This document shows, piece after piece, positions 1 through 7,783 of a stretch of DNA of 10,777 nucleotides (the stretch's first letter is position 1; every line of letters begins with the position of its first letter). The DNA lies in contig CAMQVM010000035.1 of the NCBI GenBank assembly GCA_947038135.1, positions 1-10,777 on the forward strand, written 5' to 3'. The DNA is from an uncultured Rikenellaceae bacterium. Its GTDB lineage: Bacteria; Bacteroidota; Bacteroidia; Bacteroidales; Rikenellaceae. The notes below the pieces were generated by a model. It searched no databases. It saw nothing but the letters and a program-made list of their open reading frames with translations, and had not been told where the DNA came from. A program made the position numbers and the translations under genes.

Positions 1-100
1 GGTGGCTCCCTTCGGGAGCTGGCTAATTCACAAAACCGAGGTTTTGCGAATTAGGCTAGAGAAGAGATTCTAAGTGAAGCAAATGGCTGGCTTCATGTCA
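1..100. repeat. Cluster of three hairpins at the left edge, possibly the end of a repeated element
   Basis: Three inverted repeats follow each other. GCTCCC (5-10) pairs with GGGAGC (14-19) around a TTC loop. CTAATTC-A-CAAAACC (23-37) pairs with GGTTTTG-C-GAATTAG (40-54) with one mismatch. TGAAGC (75-80) pairs with GCTTCA (90-95). Two frames stay open through the second palindrome: frame 1 to a stop at 52-54 and frame 2 to a stop at 71-73. So this could also be the 3' end of a small ORF that begins outside the window. Dense palindromes like these are typical of REP-like intergenic repeats or of the edge of a mobile element, but nothing in the sequence decides between these options. Confidence 0.4.
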
Positions 101-166
101 ATATGGTTTATCCAAGTGACGCAGATTGTTATATTTGGTTCTACCACCTTAATTGTATACTAAATT

Positions 167-343
167 TTAATCTTTCAAGGCGTGTATCTTTTCTATATAC
201 TCATCATTAAGATGCTTTGCTACCTCAAATAAAACCAAAAACATCTATATTTTTCAACTCTACACAATTACATAATTCACCTAGTAGCAGGTCAATATAG
301 TAAAATCAATCATTTTTTTGTGTAATGCTCTCTTTTTTATCAT
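167..343 (-). pseudogene. Decayed fragment of an unidentified protein gene
   Basis: Three short minus-strand reading frames lie end to end and together look like one broken protein. From ATG at 343 the frame reads MIKKRALHKKMIDF and then reaches a stop at 281-283. A second frame, 305 down to a stop at 225-227, reads FYYIDLLLGELCNCVELKN and ends IDVFGFI. A third frame, 244 to 167, reads FEVAKHLNDEYIEKIHALKD and ends in TAA. Joining them needs two frameshifts. The charged, helical C-terminal piece looks like real coding sequence rather than noise, but I do not recognise the family and short ORFs are common in AT-rich DNA. A TATATTTG box on the minus strand (423-430) could be the relic promoter, although its nearest well-placed TTTG is 24 nt away, which is too far. 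Confidence 0.35.
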
Positions 344-690
344 ATTGCTAATATGAGTTACAAATCGTATGTTTTACAGTTAAATAACAACTCAACTAAC
401 TTTTGAGTCTTAGTAACTTTTGCAAATATACTGCAAAATATTCAATAGAAACTGCAAAATCATTATTTTTTTTATTTAGGTGTTATGTAATTTAATCTAA
501 AGTGCGTTGTGTAAGGTAGTTGTGTGTTTATTATAAAGAACATACAAATTGACTTATTAGTGTAATTTAAGCGTGAACATTATACAAATTACATTTTAGT
601 TGTATCATATTAATATATTGTTTGAGGGTAGCTACTTACTATCTATATAGCTTCATAGTGTATATTGTACCATGAAAATTCAATATTTGA
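344..690. other. Intergenic stretch with no recognisable gene
   Basis: This AT-rich stretch holds no ORF of useful length on either strand and no RNA gene that I recognise. The only motif of note is a short repeated CTGCAAAAT at 431-439 and 452-460, next to the minus-strand TATATTTG box at 423-430. Confidence 0.5.
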
Positions 691-1183
691 AATTATGAAA
701 AGCCGACTATAAAAAGTTTAGATGAACTTTCTAAATTATGGCAGTAATTGGAGAGTGTGAACATACAAGCTATGCAGGAGGCTGTTACTATTATGGTGAA
801 ACGGTATATTTGTTGTTTTCAGCACTTCAACAATAATTTAAGTAGCCCAGTCTAAATGTAAGTGATGTGTACGGAGCAGAAAAGTCGTTTAAAAACTACT
901 CATATACATCTTTTAGTGGTGCTAGCGTGTTAACTAAATACTCAATACTAAATAGTTAATAGTACCACTCGAGATCAATGTTATGATAAAAGTATTCATT
1001 TCGGACCTTCAGAGAATCATAACGAAGATATCATGGAAGTGGTGTTATAGTATTACATACTGCTTCGATCATGTTTAAAATGTGCATCATGGAGGTGTCT
1101 TATGCCATGAAATAGCCTATTCTACTACAAATTTTACAGCAGTAACATATATTCATCCGACTGAACTAGTATCCTATTCAGCA
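691..1183 (+). pseudogene. Decayed Cys-rich protein gene(s), family unknown
   Basis: A series of protein-like plus-strand pieces is interrupted by stops and frameshifts. Positions 691-744 read NYEKPTIKSLDELSKLWQ. Positions 738-833 read MAVIGECEHTSYAGGCYYYG and on to a stop. The same frame resumes at 846 after two stops and reads SLNVSDVYGAEKSFKNYSYT, ending at 957. Another frame, 958-1047, includes CYDKSIHFGPSENHNEDIME. A third, 1079-1183, includes HHGGVLCHEIAYSTTNFTAV and ends SYSA with a stop. The pieces are collinear and rich in G, C, Y and H, which is unlike a random AT-rich translation. I infer one or two dead genes. The YEKPTIKSLDEL piece resembles the YxxPxI motif of some RiPP leader peptides, but the homology is unproven. 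Confidence 0.35.
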
Positions 1184-1282
1184 TAAATAAATCACTACAC
1201 ATTTAACAATGCCTCACAAAGCTATAAGGACTCTGTAAAAAACAATTTATCGTGTTAGATAAAATTTCAATAAGATATATCC

Positions 1283-1324
1283 TAAATAAAAACCACCAAT
1301 CGGACATATCCAATTGGTGGTTTT
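1283..1324 (-). terminator. Intrinsic terminator of carB
   Basis: A perfect 12-bp inverted repeat, AAAACCACCAAT (1289-1300) and ATTGGTGGTTTT (1313-1324), encloses a 12-nt loop that itself contains a GGA/TCC mini-stem. On the minus strand the hairpin is followed by a U-rich tail (TTTTTATTT). It lies about 45 nt after the carB stop codon. The other orientation also ends in TTTT, so weak bidirectional termination is possible. Confidence 0.85.
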
Positions 1325-1369
1325 AGTATCTAACAGTAGCTCAAAGCCACTATTTTATAGAGAGAACGA

Positions 1370-4300
1370 TTACTTATACTCGTCCCATGATTTAATCTGT
1401 ACCTCTGTGATGTCAATCGCATCACAAGCAAAGATAAATGCTGAAGCTAATCTTGCGTTAGTGATAAGAGGGATATTATGATCAATAGCTGCACGGCGAA
1501 CCTTAAAGCCATTGCTTATCTCACGGTTAGTAAAATCACGTGGTATGTTAATCACTAAGTCAATATCTTTCTTAGCAATCAAATCAATTATCTCGCTTCC
1601 AACCTCATCAGGACGCTTTACGCTTGTTGCCTTGATATTGTTGTCATTAAGGAACTTTGCAGTGCCCTCAGTAGCGATAATTTCACAACCTGCATCTATC
1701 AGCTTTACACAAGCATCAAGCATTTCACTTTTCGATTTAATGCTTCCAGAAGAGATTAAAACCTTCTTCTTTGGAGCCTTATAACCTACTGAGATCATAG
1801 CGTTGAATAGCGCCTCGTTAAAGTCAGCACCTAAACATCCAACCTCACCAGTTGAAGCCATGTCAACACCCAAAATAGGGTCTGTGTTAAGTAGGCGAGC
1901 AAAAGAGAATTGTGAAGCCTTAACTCCGATACAGTCAACATCAAATACCGATTTATCAGCGCGAGTGAAGTCTTTGTCAAGCATTACACGTGTTGCAGTG
2001 TCGATAAAGTTACGCTTAAGTATCTTAGATACAAAAGGGAAGCTTCTCGAAGCACGTACGTTACACTCAATAACTTTTATCTCGTTGTTCTTAGCAAGAA
2101 ACTGTATGTTGAAAGGACCAGTGATATTAAGCTCTTTAGCTATTTGACGGCTAATCTTCTTAATACGTCGAGCAGTCTCTACATATATCTTTTGTGCAGG
2201 GAATACTAATGTAGCATCTCCTGAGTGAACTCCAGCAAACTCAATGTGCTCAGAGATAGCATATTCTACAATCTCACCATTTTGTGCTACTGCGTCAAAC
2301 TCAACCTCTTTAGAGTTTTGAAGGAATGAAGATACAACCACTGGGTGCTCTTTCGATACCTTCGCTGCAATAGTTAAGAAGTGCTCCATCTCCTCTTCGT
2401 TGTAACACACACGCATTGCTGCACCCGAAAGTACATACGAAGGGCGTATTAAAACTGGGAAGCCAACATCGTTAGTAAACACGTTGATGTCTTTAAATGA
2501 GCTAAGCTCTTTCCAGCGTGGCTGGTCGATACCTAACTGATCAAGCATCATTGAGAACTTATGACGGTTCTCTGCACGGTCGATTGATATAGCTGATGTT
2601 CCAAGTATCTGTACCCCTTGACGGTTTAGCTTCATAGCTAGGTTGTTAGGGATTTGACCACCCATCGACACCATTACTCCTGAAGGCATCTCTAGGTCTA
2701 CAACGTCGAGTACACGCTCCATAGATAGCTCATCAAAGTATAGTCTGTCGCACATATCGTAGTCGGTAGATACTGTTTCAGGGTTGAAGTTGATCATGAT
2801 AGACTTATAACCCAGCTTGCGAGCAGTTTGTATAGCGTTCACTGAACACCAGTCAAACTCTACCGAGCTACCAATACGATAAACACCCGAGCCTAACACT
2901 ACAACCGATTTTTGGTTTGCATAGTAAGGTATATCGTGTGGTTGACCATCGTAAGTCATGTATAGGTAGTTGGTGCTTTCGTCGTTGTCTGAACCTATTG
3001 TCTTGATGCGCTTCACTGTTGGAAGTACACCTAAGTTTTTACGTAGGTTACGAACTTCTACTTGTTGCTTCTCCATGTTGCCCTCAGGGTTCTCTACAAG
3101 ACGAGCTATTTGGAAATCGGAAAATCCTAAACGCTTAGCCTCTCTAAGAACTTCCTCTGTTAGGTCTGCAATAGTTGCAGATTCTGCAATCACTAATGAG
3201 AAGTCGTATATGTTTTTTAGCTTACCAAGAAACCAAGGGTCGATTTTAGTTAAATCGTGGATCTTGTCGATTGTATATCCTTGCTCAAATGCAGTAGCGA
3301 TGGCGAACATACGTAGATCTGTTGGGTTTGCCAACTCGTCTTCAAGGTTCTCAAATACTACATCTTTGTTACCTACAAAACCGTGCATTCCTTGACCTAT
3401 CATGCGCAAACCCTTTTGGATTATCTCCTCAAAGCTTTTACCGATAGACATGATCTCACCTACTGACTTCATTGAAGAGCCAATTTGGCGTGACACACCT
3501 ATAAATTTACCTAGATCCCAGCGAGGTATCTTGCAAATAATATAGTCAAGTGATGGCGCTACATAAGCAGAGTTTGAAGTGCCCATTACACCAATCTCAT
3601 CTAAGCCATAACCAAGCGCTAGCTTAGCTGCAACAAAGGCAAGTGGGTAACCAGTAGCTTTAGACGCTAGAGCCGATGAGCGGCTAAGGCGTGCATTTAC
3701 TTCAATTACACGATAATCATCGGTTACTGAGTCAAATGCAAACTGTATGTTACACTCTCCTACAATACCTAGGTGGCGAATTGTACGTCTTGAAAGGTCT
3801 TTTAGTAGCTCAAGCTCTATATCGTCAAGCGATACAGTTGGTGCTACTACAATACTCTCTCCTGTATGGATACCTAGTGGGTCGAAATTCTCCATGTTTG
3901 CCACAGTAAAACAGTGGTCGTTTTTGTCACGGATAACCTCAAACTCAATCTCTTTCCATCCTTTTAGAGACTCCTCTACAAGAATTTGTGGAGCATAAGC
4001 GAAAGAATTTTCAGCTAAGCCTTTCAAATCTTCCATCTTATAACAGAATCCACTACCCATTCCTCCAAGAACATACGCTGAGCGCACGATTATTGGGAAA
4101 CCGATCTTCTCAGCAGCAGCATACGCCTCATCCATGTTATGACAAGCGACGCTACGAGGAGTTTTGATACCGATTTCGTTAAGTTTCTTAACAAATAAAT
4201 CTCTGTCTTCAGTATTCATGATCGCTTCAACAGATGTGCCAAGAACCTCTACATTATACTCGGCAAGTTTGCCGCTATTGTAAAGCTCAGCACCTAAGTT

Positions 4301-4582
4301 AAGAGCAGTTTGACCACCAAAAGCTAGGAGAATACCCTCTGGTTTCTCTTTTTTGATAATCTCTTCGACGAAATAGGCTGTAAGTGGTAGAAAATAGACT
4401 TTATCGGCAATTCCTTCCGATGTTTGAATAGTTGCAATGTTTGGATTAAGCAGCACGGTAGAAATACCCTCTTGCTTCATTGCTTTTAGCGCTTGTGAAC
4501 CTGAATAGTCGAACTCACCTGCTTGTCCGATTTTTAAGGCACCCGAACCAAGTACCAACACTTTAGATAACTTTTTCTTCAC
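1370..4582 (-). CDS. carB: Carbamoyl-phosphate synthase large subunit, CAD-like
   Basis: CarB makes carbamoyl phosphate from bicarbonate, two ATP and ammonia (delivered by the small subunit CarA), feeding pyrimidine and arginine synthesis in the cytosol. The full tandem architecture is present. The N-terminal half begins KVLVLGSGALKIGQAGEFDY and has an ATP-grasp with EVNARLSRSSALASKATG. The second half starts near residue 564 with GSGVYRIGSSVEFDW and has IECNVRASRSFPFVSK. An MGS-like regulatory domain runs from about residue 939 to the end and contains ATEGTAKFL. The length, 1070 residues, matches the family (E. coli 1073). Several motifs are closer to animal CAD than to E. coli CarB. The longest frame opens at a TTG at 4609, but I prefer GTG 4582, because it gives the usual MKKK-x-SKVLVLG start and aligns with an ATG in the duplicated leader upstream. 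CarA is not in the window. Confidence 0.96.
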   Translation of the reverse strand: MKKKLSKVLVLGSGALKIGQAGEFDYSGSQALKAMKQEGISTVLLNPNIATIQTSEGIADKVYFLPLTAYFVEEIIKKEKPEGILLAFGGQTALNLGAELYNSGKLAEYNVEVLGTSVEAIMNTEDRDLFVKKLNEIGIKTPRSVACHNMDEAYAAAEKIGFPIIVRSAYVLGGMGSGFCYKMEDLKGLAENSFAYAPQILVEESLKGWKEIEFEVIRDKNDHCFTVANMENFDPLGIHTGESIVVAPTVSLDDIELELLKDLSRRTIRHLGIVGECNIQFAFDSVTDDYRVIEVNARLSRSSALASKATGYPLAFVAAKLALGYGLDEIGVMGTSNSAYVAPSLDYIICKIPRWDLGKFIGVSRQIGSSMKSVGEIMSIGKSFEEIIQKGLRMIGQGMHGFVGNKDVVFENLEDELANPTDLRMFAIATAFEQGYTIDKIHDLTKIDPWFLGKLKNIYDFSLVIAESATIADLTEEVLREAKRLGFSDFQIARLVENPEGNMEKQQVEVRNLRKNLGVLPTVKRIKTIGSDNDESTNYLYMTYDGQPHDIPYYANQKSVVVLGSGVYRIGSSVEFDWCSVNAIQTARKLGYKSIMINFNPETVSTDYDMCDRLYFDELSMERVLDVVDLEMPSGVMVSMGGQIPNNLAMKLNRQGVQILGTSAISIDRAENRHKFSMMLDQLGIDQPRWKELSSFKDINVFTNDVGFPVLIRPSYVLSGAAMRVCYNEEEMEHFLTIAAKVSKEHPVVVSSFLQNSKEVEFDAVAQNGEIVEYAISEHIEFAGVHSGDATLVFPAQKIYVETARRIKKISRQIAKELNITGPFNIQFLAKNNEIKVIECNVRASRSFPFVSKILKRNFIDTATRVMLDKDFTRADKSVFDVDCIGVKASQFSFARLLNTDPILGVDMASTGEVGCLGADFNEALFNAMISVGYKAPKKKVLISSGSIKSKSEMLDACVKLIDAGCEIIATEGTAKFLNDNNIKATSVKRPDEVGSEIIDLIAKKDIDLVINIPRDFTNREISNGFKVRRAAIDHNIPLITNARLASAFIFACDAIDITEVQIKSWDEYK

Positions 4583-4727
4583 AGATAGAAATTTTTTTGA
4601 GTGAAACAAATAAACAAATACTATTGTACTTGCTGTAACATCAGTAAAAGTGGTATGCTCAAGAGGTTACTCTCTTATATACCTTTGCAAAGGTAGTTAA
4701 TATTATTATTATATCAAAAAAAATATT
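4580..4727 (-). repeat. Leader/promoter repeat, copy A (carB 5' region)
   Basis: This segment aligns almost without gaps to 5533-5682. The most similar blocks are AATATTTTTTTTGATA at the -33 region, the 16-bp palindrome, CTCTT followed by a patchily conserved 40 nt of leader, and ATTTGTTT just before the start codon. By eye the two copies agree at about two thirds to three quarters of positions. The repeat covers the promoter, the untranslated leader and the start codon region of carB. Confidence 0.65.
4688..4718 (-). promoter_or_regulatory. carB promoter (-7 TACCTTTG, -33 TTTG)
   Basis: On the minus strand, TTTG (plus 4715-4718) is followed after 19 nt by TACCTTTG (plus 4688-4695). This fits the Bacteroidota consensus TTTG-N19-21-TAnnTTTG. 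The -7 box is half of a perfect 16-bp palindrome, TACCTTTGCAAAGGTA (4680-4695). Transcription would start near 4680, leaving a 5' leader of about 100 nt before the GTG start. Confidence 0.7.
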
Positions 4728-4816
4728 CACTTTATTTTGATGTAATACTCTCAAAAAAGTGTATATGGTTGAATATAAGTTATTTGTTGTAAGTATGTTT
4801 GTTTGCTTTTTTTGTA

Positions 4817-4870
4817 TTATCCGATTAAATTGTGTTTAAGCTCTATTTTTAGCACGATTTAATCGGATAA
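4817..4870 (-). terminator. Strong hairpin just after the outer-membrane gene
   Basis: A perfect 14-bp stem, TTATCCGATTAAAT (4817-4830) with ATTTAATCGGATAA (4857-4870), extends through a T-G wobble and GTG/CAC to 18 bp, with an 18-nt loop. It begins 8 nt beyond the stop codon of the upstream minus-strand gene, where a terminator is expected. No U-tract follows on either strand, so it may act as a Rho-independent-like pause or an mRNA-stabilising 3' stem rather than a canonical terminator. Confidence 0.55.
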
Positions 4871-4877
4871 CACTAAC

Positions 4878-5462
4878 TTAGAATGTAAAGCCAACACTAA
4901 TCAATTTCATAGATGAATAGTATAAATTTTCTACATTGATATTTGAAAATTCGGTGCTGTAATATAGTCGTGCTCCTACCATCCATCGTTCATTAAACTT
5001 ATAGTTGTATCCTATATTTGCACCAATATATCCCCTTAAAGTGTTGTTTTGGTAGACTGAATAGTGAAACCCATCATTAAACATTGCATAGGCAACACCT
5101 ACACTTACTCCTAAATACGCTTGGTGCTTATTGTTATCTATAGCAAACAGATATATACTTGGTGCTAGTGCTAGGTCAAGCCCGCCACTAATGCTACTTT
5201 CTTCGCTTTTTGTTTCTGAAAAAACAAAATCTCTTTTATTAGATATATTGAAGTCAAAACCATATGCCAGCATTTTATGTGGCTTGTATAGAAAGGTGTT
5301 TACATGATCAGTTCCCGATATGTAAAAACTACCATTGTAATCTCTAGCATCATTGAGTCCGTGGCTACTCATTATAATAAATGAAGACTCTTTTGTGTTT
5401 TGTGCCTCTAGTGTGCTTACCCCTAAGAGTGTAAACAGTACAAACCATTGTAATTTTAACAT
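4878..5462 (-). CDS. Probable outer-membrane beta-barrel protein with signal peptide
   Basis: The protein has 194 residues. It begins with a clear Sec signal peptide: MLKLQW, a hydrophobic core FVLFTLLGV, then STLEAQ, with cleavage expected near residue 20-21. The mature part alternates polar and hydrophobic/aromatic residues with strand-like segments such as HQAYLGVSVGVAYAMFNDGF, YIGANIGYNYKF and WMVGARLYYST. It ends in SVGFTF, a terminal aromatic residue typical of the barrel-assembly signal. I infer a small 8-strand-like barrel of the OmpA/OprF-porin or OmpW-like type, but no specific family or substrate can be named. The ATG at 5462 is preceded by an A/T-rich stretch. The gene has its own promoter about 180 nt upstream, in a leader repeat shared with carB, and a strong hairpin after its stop. 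It is not co-transcribed with dnaG. Confidence 0.75.
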   Translation of the reverse strand: MLKLQWFVLFTLLGVSTLEAQNTKESSFIIMSSHGLNDARDYNGSFYISGTDHVNTFLYKPHKMLAYGFDFNISNKRDFVFSETKSEESSISGGLDLALAPSIYLFAIDNNKHQAYLGVSVGVAYAMFNDGFHYSVYQNNTLRGYIGANIGYNYKFNERWMVGARLYYSTEFSNINVENLYYSSMKLISVGFTF

Positions 5463-5532
5463 AATATAAATTTTAATTTGCGTGTGAGTAATTTTATGTA
5501 AGTTCGTTAATTATCAATATTTTAGATGCTTT

Positions 5533-5682
5533 TCATGTAGGTAGATATATTTTCAGCTAAACAAATTAGCAGATAGTGCCGTAGTTGTTGTAATATTGGT
5601 ATAATTAGTATATTTAAGAGTTTTTTTGCTTAATTATACCTTTGCAAAGGTAGCAAAATTATGTTTTTATCAAAAAAAATAT
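5533..5682 (-). repeat. Leader/promoter repeat, copy B (between outer-membrane gene and dnaG)
   Basis: This segment is homologous to the carB 5' region at 4580-4727 in the same orientation. It keeps TATCAAAAAAAATATT, the 16-bp palindrome (5637-5652) and a diverged leader. At the place equivalent to the carB start it has an ATG (minus strand, 5536-5534) followed by only three codons and a stop, so no protein is made from it. The outer-membrane gene starts another 70 nt downstream. Confidence 0.65.
5645..5674 (-). promoter_or_regulatory. Promoter of the outer-membrane gene
   Basis: Minus-strand TACCTTTG (plus 5645-5652) lies 18 nt after TTTG (plus 5671-5674). This is the same arrangement as the carB promoter with one nucleotide less spacing. 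The transcript would carry a leader of roughly 170-180 nt before the ATG at 5462. Confidence 0.6.
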
Positions 5683-5690
5683 TAACTTTG
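5683..5690 (+). promoter_or_regulatory. Candidate dnaG -7 box (TAACTTTG)
   Basis: TAACTTTG matches the Bacteroidota -7 consensus TAnnTTTG and would give a dnaG leader of about 70-75 nt. No TTTG is found 19-21 nt upstream, so the -33 half is weak. The box lies just beside the divergent minus-strand promoter, so the two directions would compete for polymerase. Confidence 0.45.
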
Positions 5691-5770
5691 CTTCGGTAAG
5701 GCACCTCTCTTTAAGTCTATGTTGTTGATTTAAGGTATTTATTACATATAAATTTATTTAGTTTTTTTTG

Positions 5771-7747
5771 ATGATTGATCATGATACGGTAGAAAAGATA
5801 CACGCTGCTGCTAATATAGTAGAGATTATAAGCGATTTTATCCCAGTAAAGAAAAAGGGGGTGAATTATCAAGCTTGTTGTCCTTTCCATAATGAAAAGA
5901 CACCATCTTTTGTCATATCACCATCTAATGGCTATTATAAATGCTTTGGATGTGGAGAGGGTGGGGGCTCTATTAGCTTTGTAATGAAGCATGAGTCGCT
6001 TAGCTACCCTGATGCGCTTCGTTATGTAGCTAAGCGTTATGGTATTGAAATTGTCGAAACCCACGTCACTAAAGAGGGGCAAGAGCGTGCCACCAAAAAA
6101 GAGGCGATGATGGCTATTAACGTCTATGCAGCAGAGTATTTTGGCAAGCAGCTTCGTGAGAGTGCTGACGGGCGAAATATTGCGTTGTCATATTTTCGTG
6201 AAAGAGGGTTTAACGATGCTACTATTGATAAGTTTGCGTTGGGTTACTGTCCATCTAATGGCGACTACTTCTCTACTGAGGCACTTTCTAAAGGGTATAA
6301 AGAGGAGTTTTTGGTCGATACTGGGCTTACCATAAAGCGTGAGCAGGGTGGCTATTATGATAGGTTCTCTGGTCGTGTAATGTTTCCTATAACAACATTT
6401 ACGGGTCGTATTATCGGGTTTGGAGGGCGTACCATGCGCACCGATAAAAATACTGCTAAGTATTTAAACTCTCCTGAGTCTGAAATTTACCATAAGAGTG
6501 ATACCTTATATGGTATATCGCAATCGAAGCGTGCTATAACCCAAAATGATAAGGTATTTTTGGTTGAGGGATATACTGATGTTATCTCTATGCACCAAAA
6601 TGGAATCGAAAATGTTGTTGCATCCTCTGGTACATCGCTTACAGATGGGCAGGTGCAGCTTATTGGTCGAATAACAAAAAATGTAACAGTCTTATATGAT
6701 GGTGACTCTGCTGGTATAAAGGCGTCGCTTAAAGGTATCGATATACTTCTTAAGGGGGGGCTTAATGTTAGGGTAGTGTTGCTTCCTGAGGGTGAAGACC
6801 CCGACTCTTTTGCTCGTGGTCGCTCTTCTGAGGAGTTGATAAAATATATTGATGAGGTAGAGGTAGACTTTCTGAGTTTCAAATCTAAGCTGCTTATTGA
6901 TGAGGTTAAAAATGATCCTATTGGTCGTGCTACTGTTATAACCGAGGTTATACGCTCTATATCGGTGATTGATGATGATGTTATCAGAAGCCAATATATA
7001 AAGGAGTGTTCTACGCTGCTTGATTGCGATGTAGAGATGGTTATTAGTGAGGTAGCCAAGCGCCGAGCCTATGCCCGAGATGGTGAGGCTGGCGTGCAGG
7101 TCGAGCAGAATAAAAGGCGCAAAAAAGAGATTGAGCTTAACAAGAATATTTTAAAGCCATCTGTCTCTCTCTCTGAGCAGAGTCAAGAAGAGCTACTTAA
7201 ATTTGAAAAAGAGATAGGTCGCTATTTAATCCTGCATGGATATGACTATGTAACCTTAACACCTCCTGAATCTGAGCCTATAAATGTGAGTGTTGCTGAA
7301 CTTATTTTTAATGAGTTAGATGTTGATGAGATAGAGTTTACAGATGATTTATGTAAACAACTGTTTAATATGTATCGTGGTATGTATGGCAAAAAAGATG
7401 ATAGCACTTCTGATGCCGATACTGCAATGCTTGTTAATGATCCTAATGTTGTTATCAGTGGGTTTGTAGTTGATATGTTAGCCCGTGAAAAGGAGCATGA
7501 GCTTAGCAAGCACTGGAATGACCTATATGGCAACAAACGAGATGATTTAGAGGGGTTATCTGTTGAGATATCAAAAAGTATCGAGCTATACAAAACCAAG
7601 TTGCTAAATCACAAATCTATGTTGCTACACGAAAAATTAGCTACCACAACCGACGAGATGGAAAAGTTAAATATATTTCGTGAGTTAGCAGATATAAATA
7701 ATATTATAACACCAATATTAAAGAAATATTCACGAATAAAACAGTAA
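5771..7747 (+). CDS. dnaG: DNA primase DnaG
   Basis: DnaG makes the RNA primers for lagging-strand replication and works with the replicative helicase DnaB. Residues are numbered from ATG 5771. A CHC2 zinc ribbon has C37-P-F-H40 and C58-x2-C61. The primase core with its TOPRIM fold follows, with the catalytic acidic residues in VEGYTDV (E266) and YDGDSAG (D310, D312). The RNA-polymerase-domain signature FSGRVMFPI and IGFGGR is present, and a helical C-terminal region of about 200 residues is expected to bind DnaB. The total is 658 residues, longer than the E. coli protein (581) mainly in the C-terminal part. The frame is open one codon further to a TTG at 5768, but the adjacent ATG is the natural start (MIDHDTVEKI). 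No Shine-Dalgarno sequence is visible. nhaA follows after 36 nt on the same strand without a terminator, so co-transcription is likely. Confidence 0.96.
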   Translation: MIDHDTVEKIHAAANIVEIISDFIPVKKKGVNYQACCPFHNEKTPSFVISPSNGYYKCFGCGEGGGSISFVMKHESLSYPDALRYVAKRYGIEIVETHVTKEGQERATKKEAMMAINVYAAEYFGKQLRESADGRNIALSYFRERGFNDATIDKFALGYCPSNGDYFSTEALSKGYKEEFLVDTGLTIKREQGGYYDRFSGRVMFPITTFTGRIIGFGGRTMRTDKNTAKYLNSPESEIYHKSDTLYGISQSKRAITQNDKVFLVEGYTDVISMHQNGIENVVASSGTSLTDGQVQLIGRITKNVTVLYDGDSAGIKASLKGIDILLKGGLNVRVVLLPEGEDPDSFARGRSSEELIKYIDEVEVDFLSFKSKLLIDEVKNDPIGRATVITEVIRSISVIDDDVIRSQYIKECSTLLDCDVEMVISEVAKRRAYARDGEAGVQVEQNKRRKKEIELNKNILKPSVSLSEQSQEELLKFEKEIGRYLILHGYDYVTLTPPESEPINVSVAELIFNELDVDEIEFTDDLCKQLFNMYRGMYGKKDDSTSDADTAMLVNDPNVVISGFVVDMLAREKEHELSKHWNDLYGNKRDDLEGLSVEISKSIELYKTKLLNHKSMLLHEKLATTTDEMEKLNIFRELADINNIITPILKKYSRIKQ

Positions 7748-7783
7748 ACTACAAAACCGAAATAATAACAAAATAATAAATTT

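Noticed and set aside
83..163. 26-residue ORF starting ATG 83
   Set aside because: It is short, hydrophobic by chance, without a promoter or ribosome site, and overlaps the hairpin cluster.
4680..4687. Plus-strand promoter using the other half of the palindrome
   Set aside because: No TTTG lies 19-21 nt upstream on the plus strand at either palindrome, while the minus strand has one at both. No plus-strand gene follows at 4700.
6487..7059. 190-residue minus-strand ORF inside dnaG and similar long frames opposite carB and nhaA
   Set aside because: They lie wholly within well-identified genes on the other strand and have low-complexity Ser/Thr/Ile-rich translations; shadow frames.
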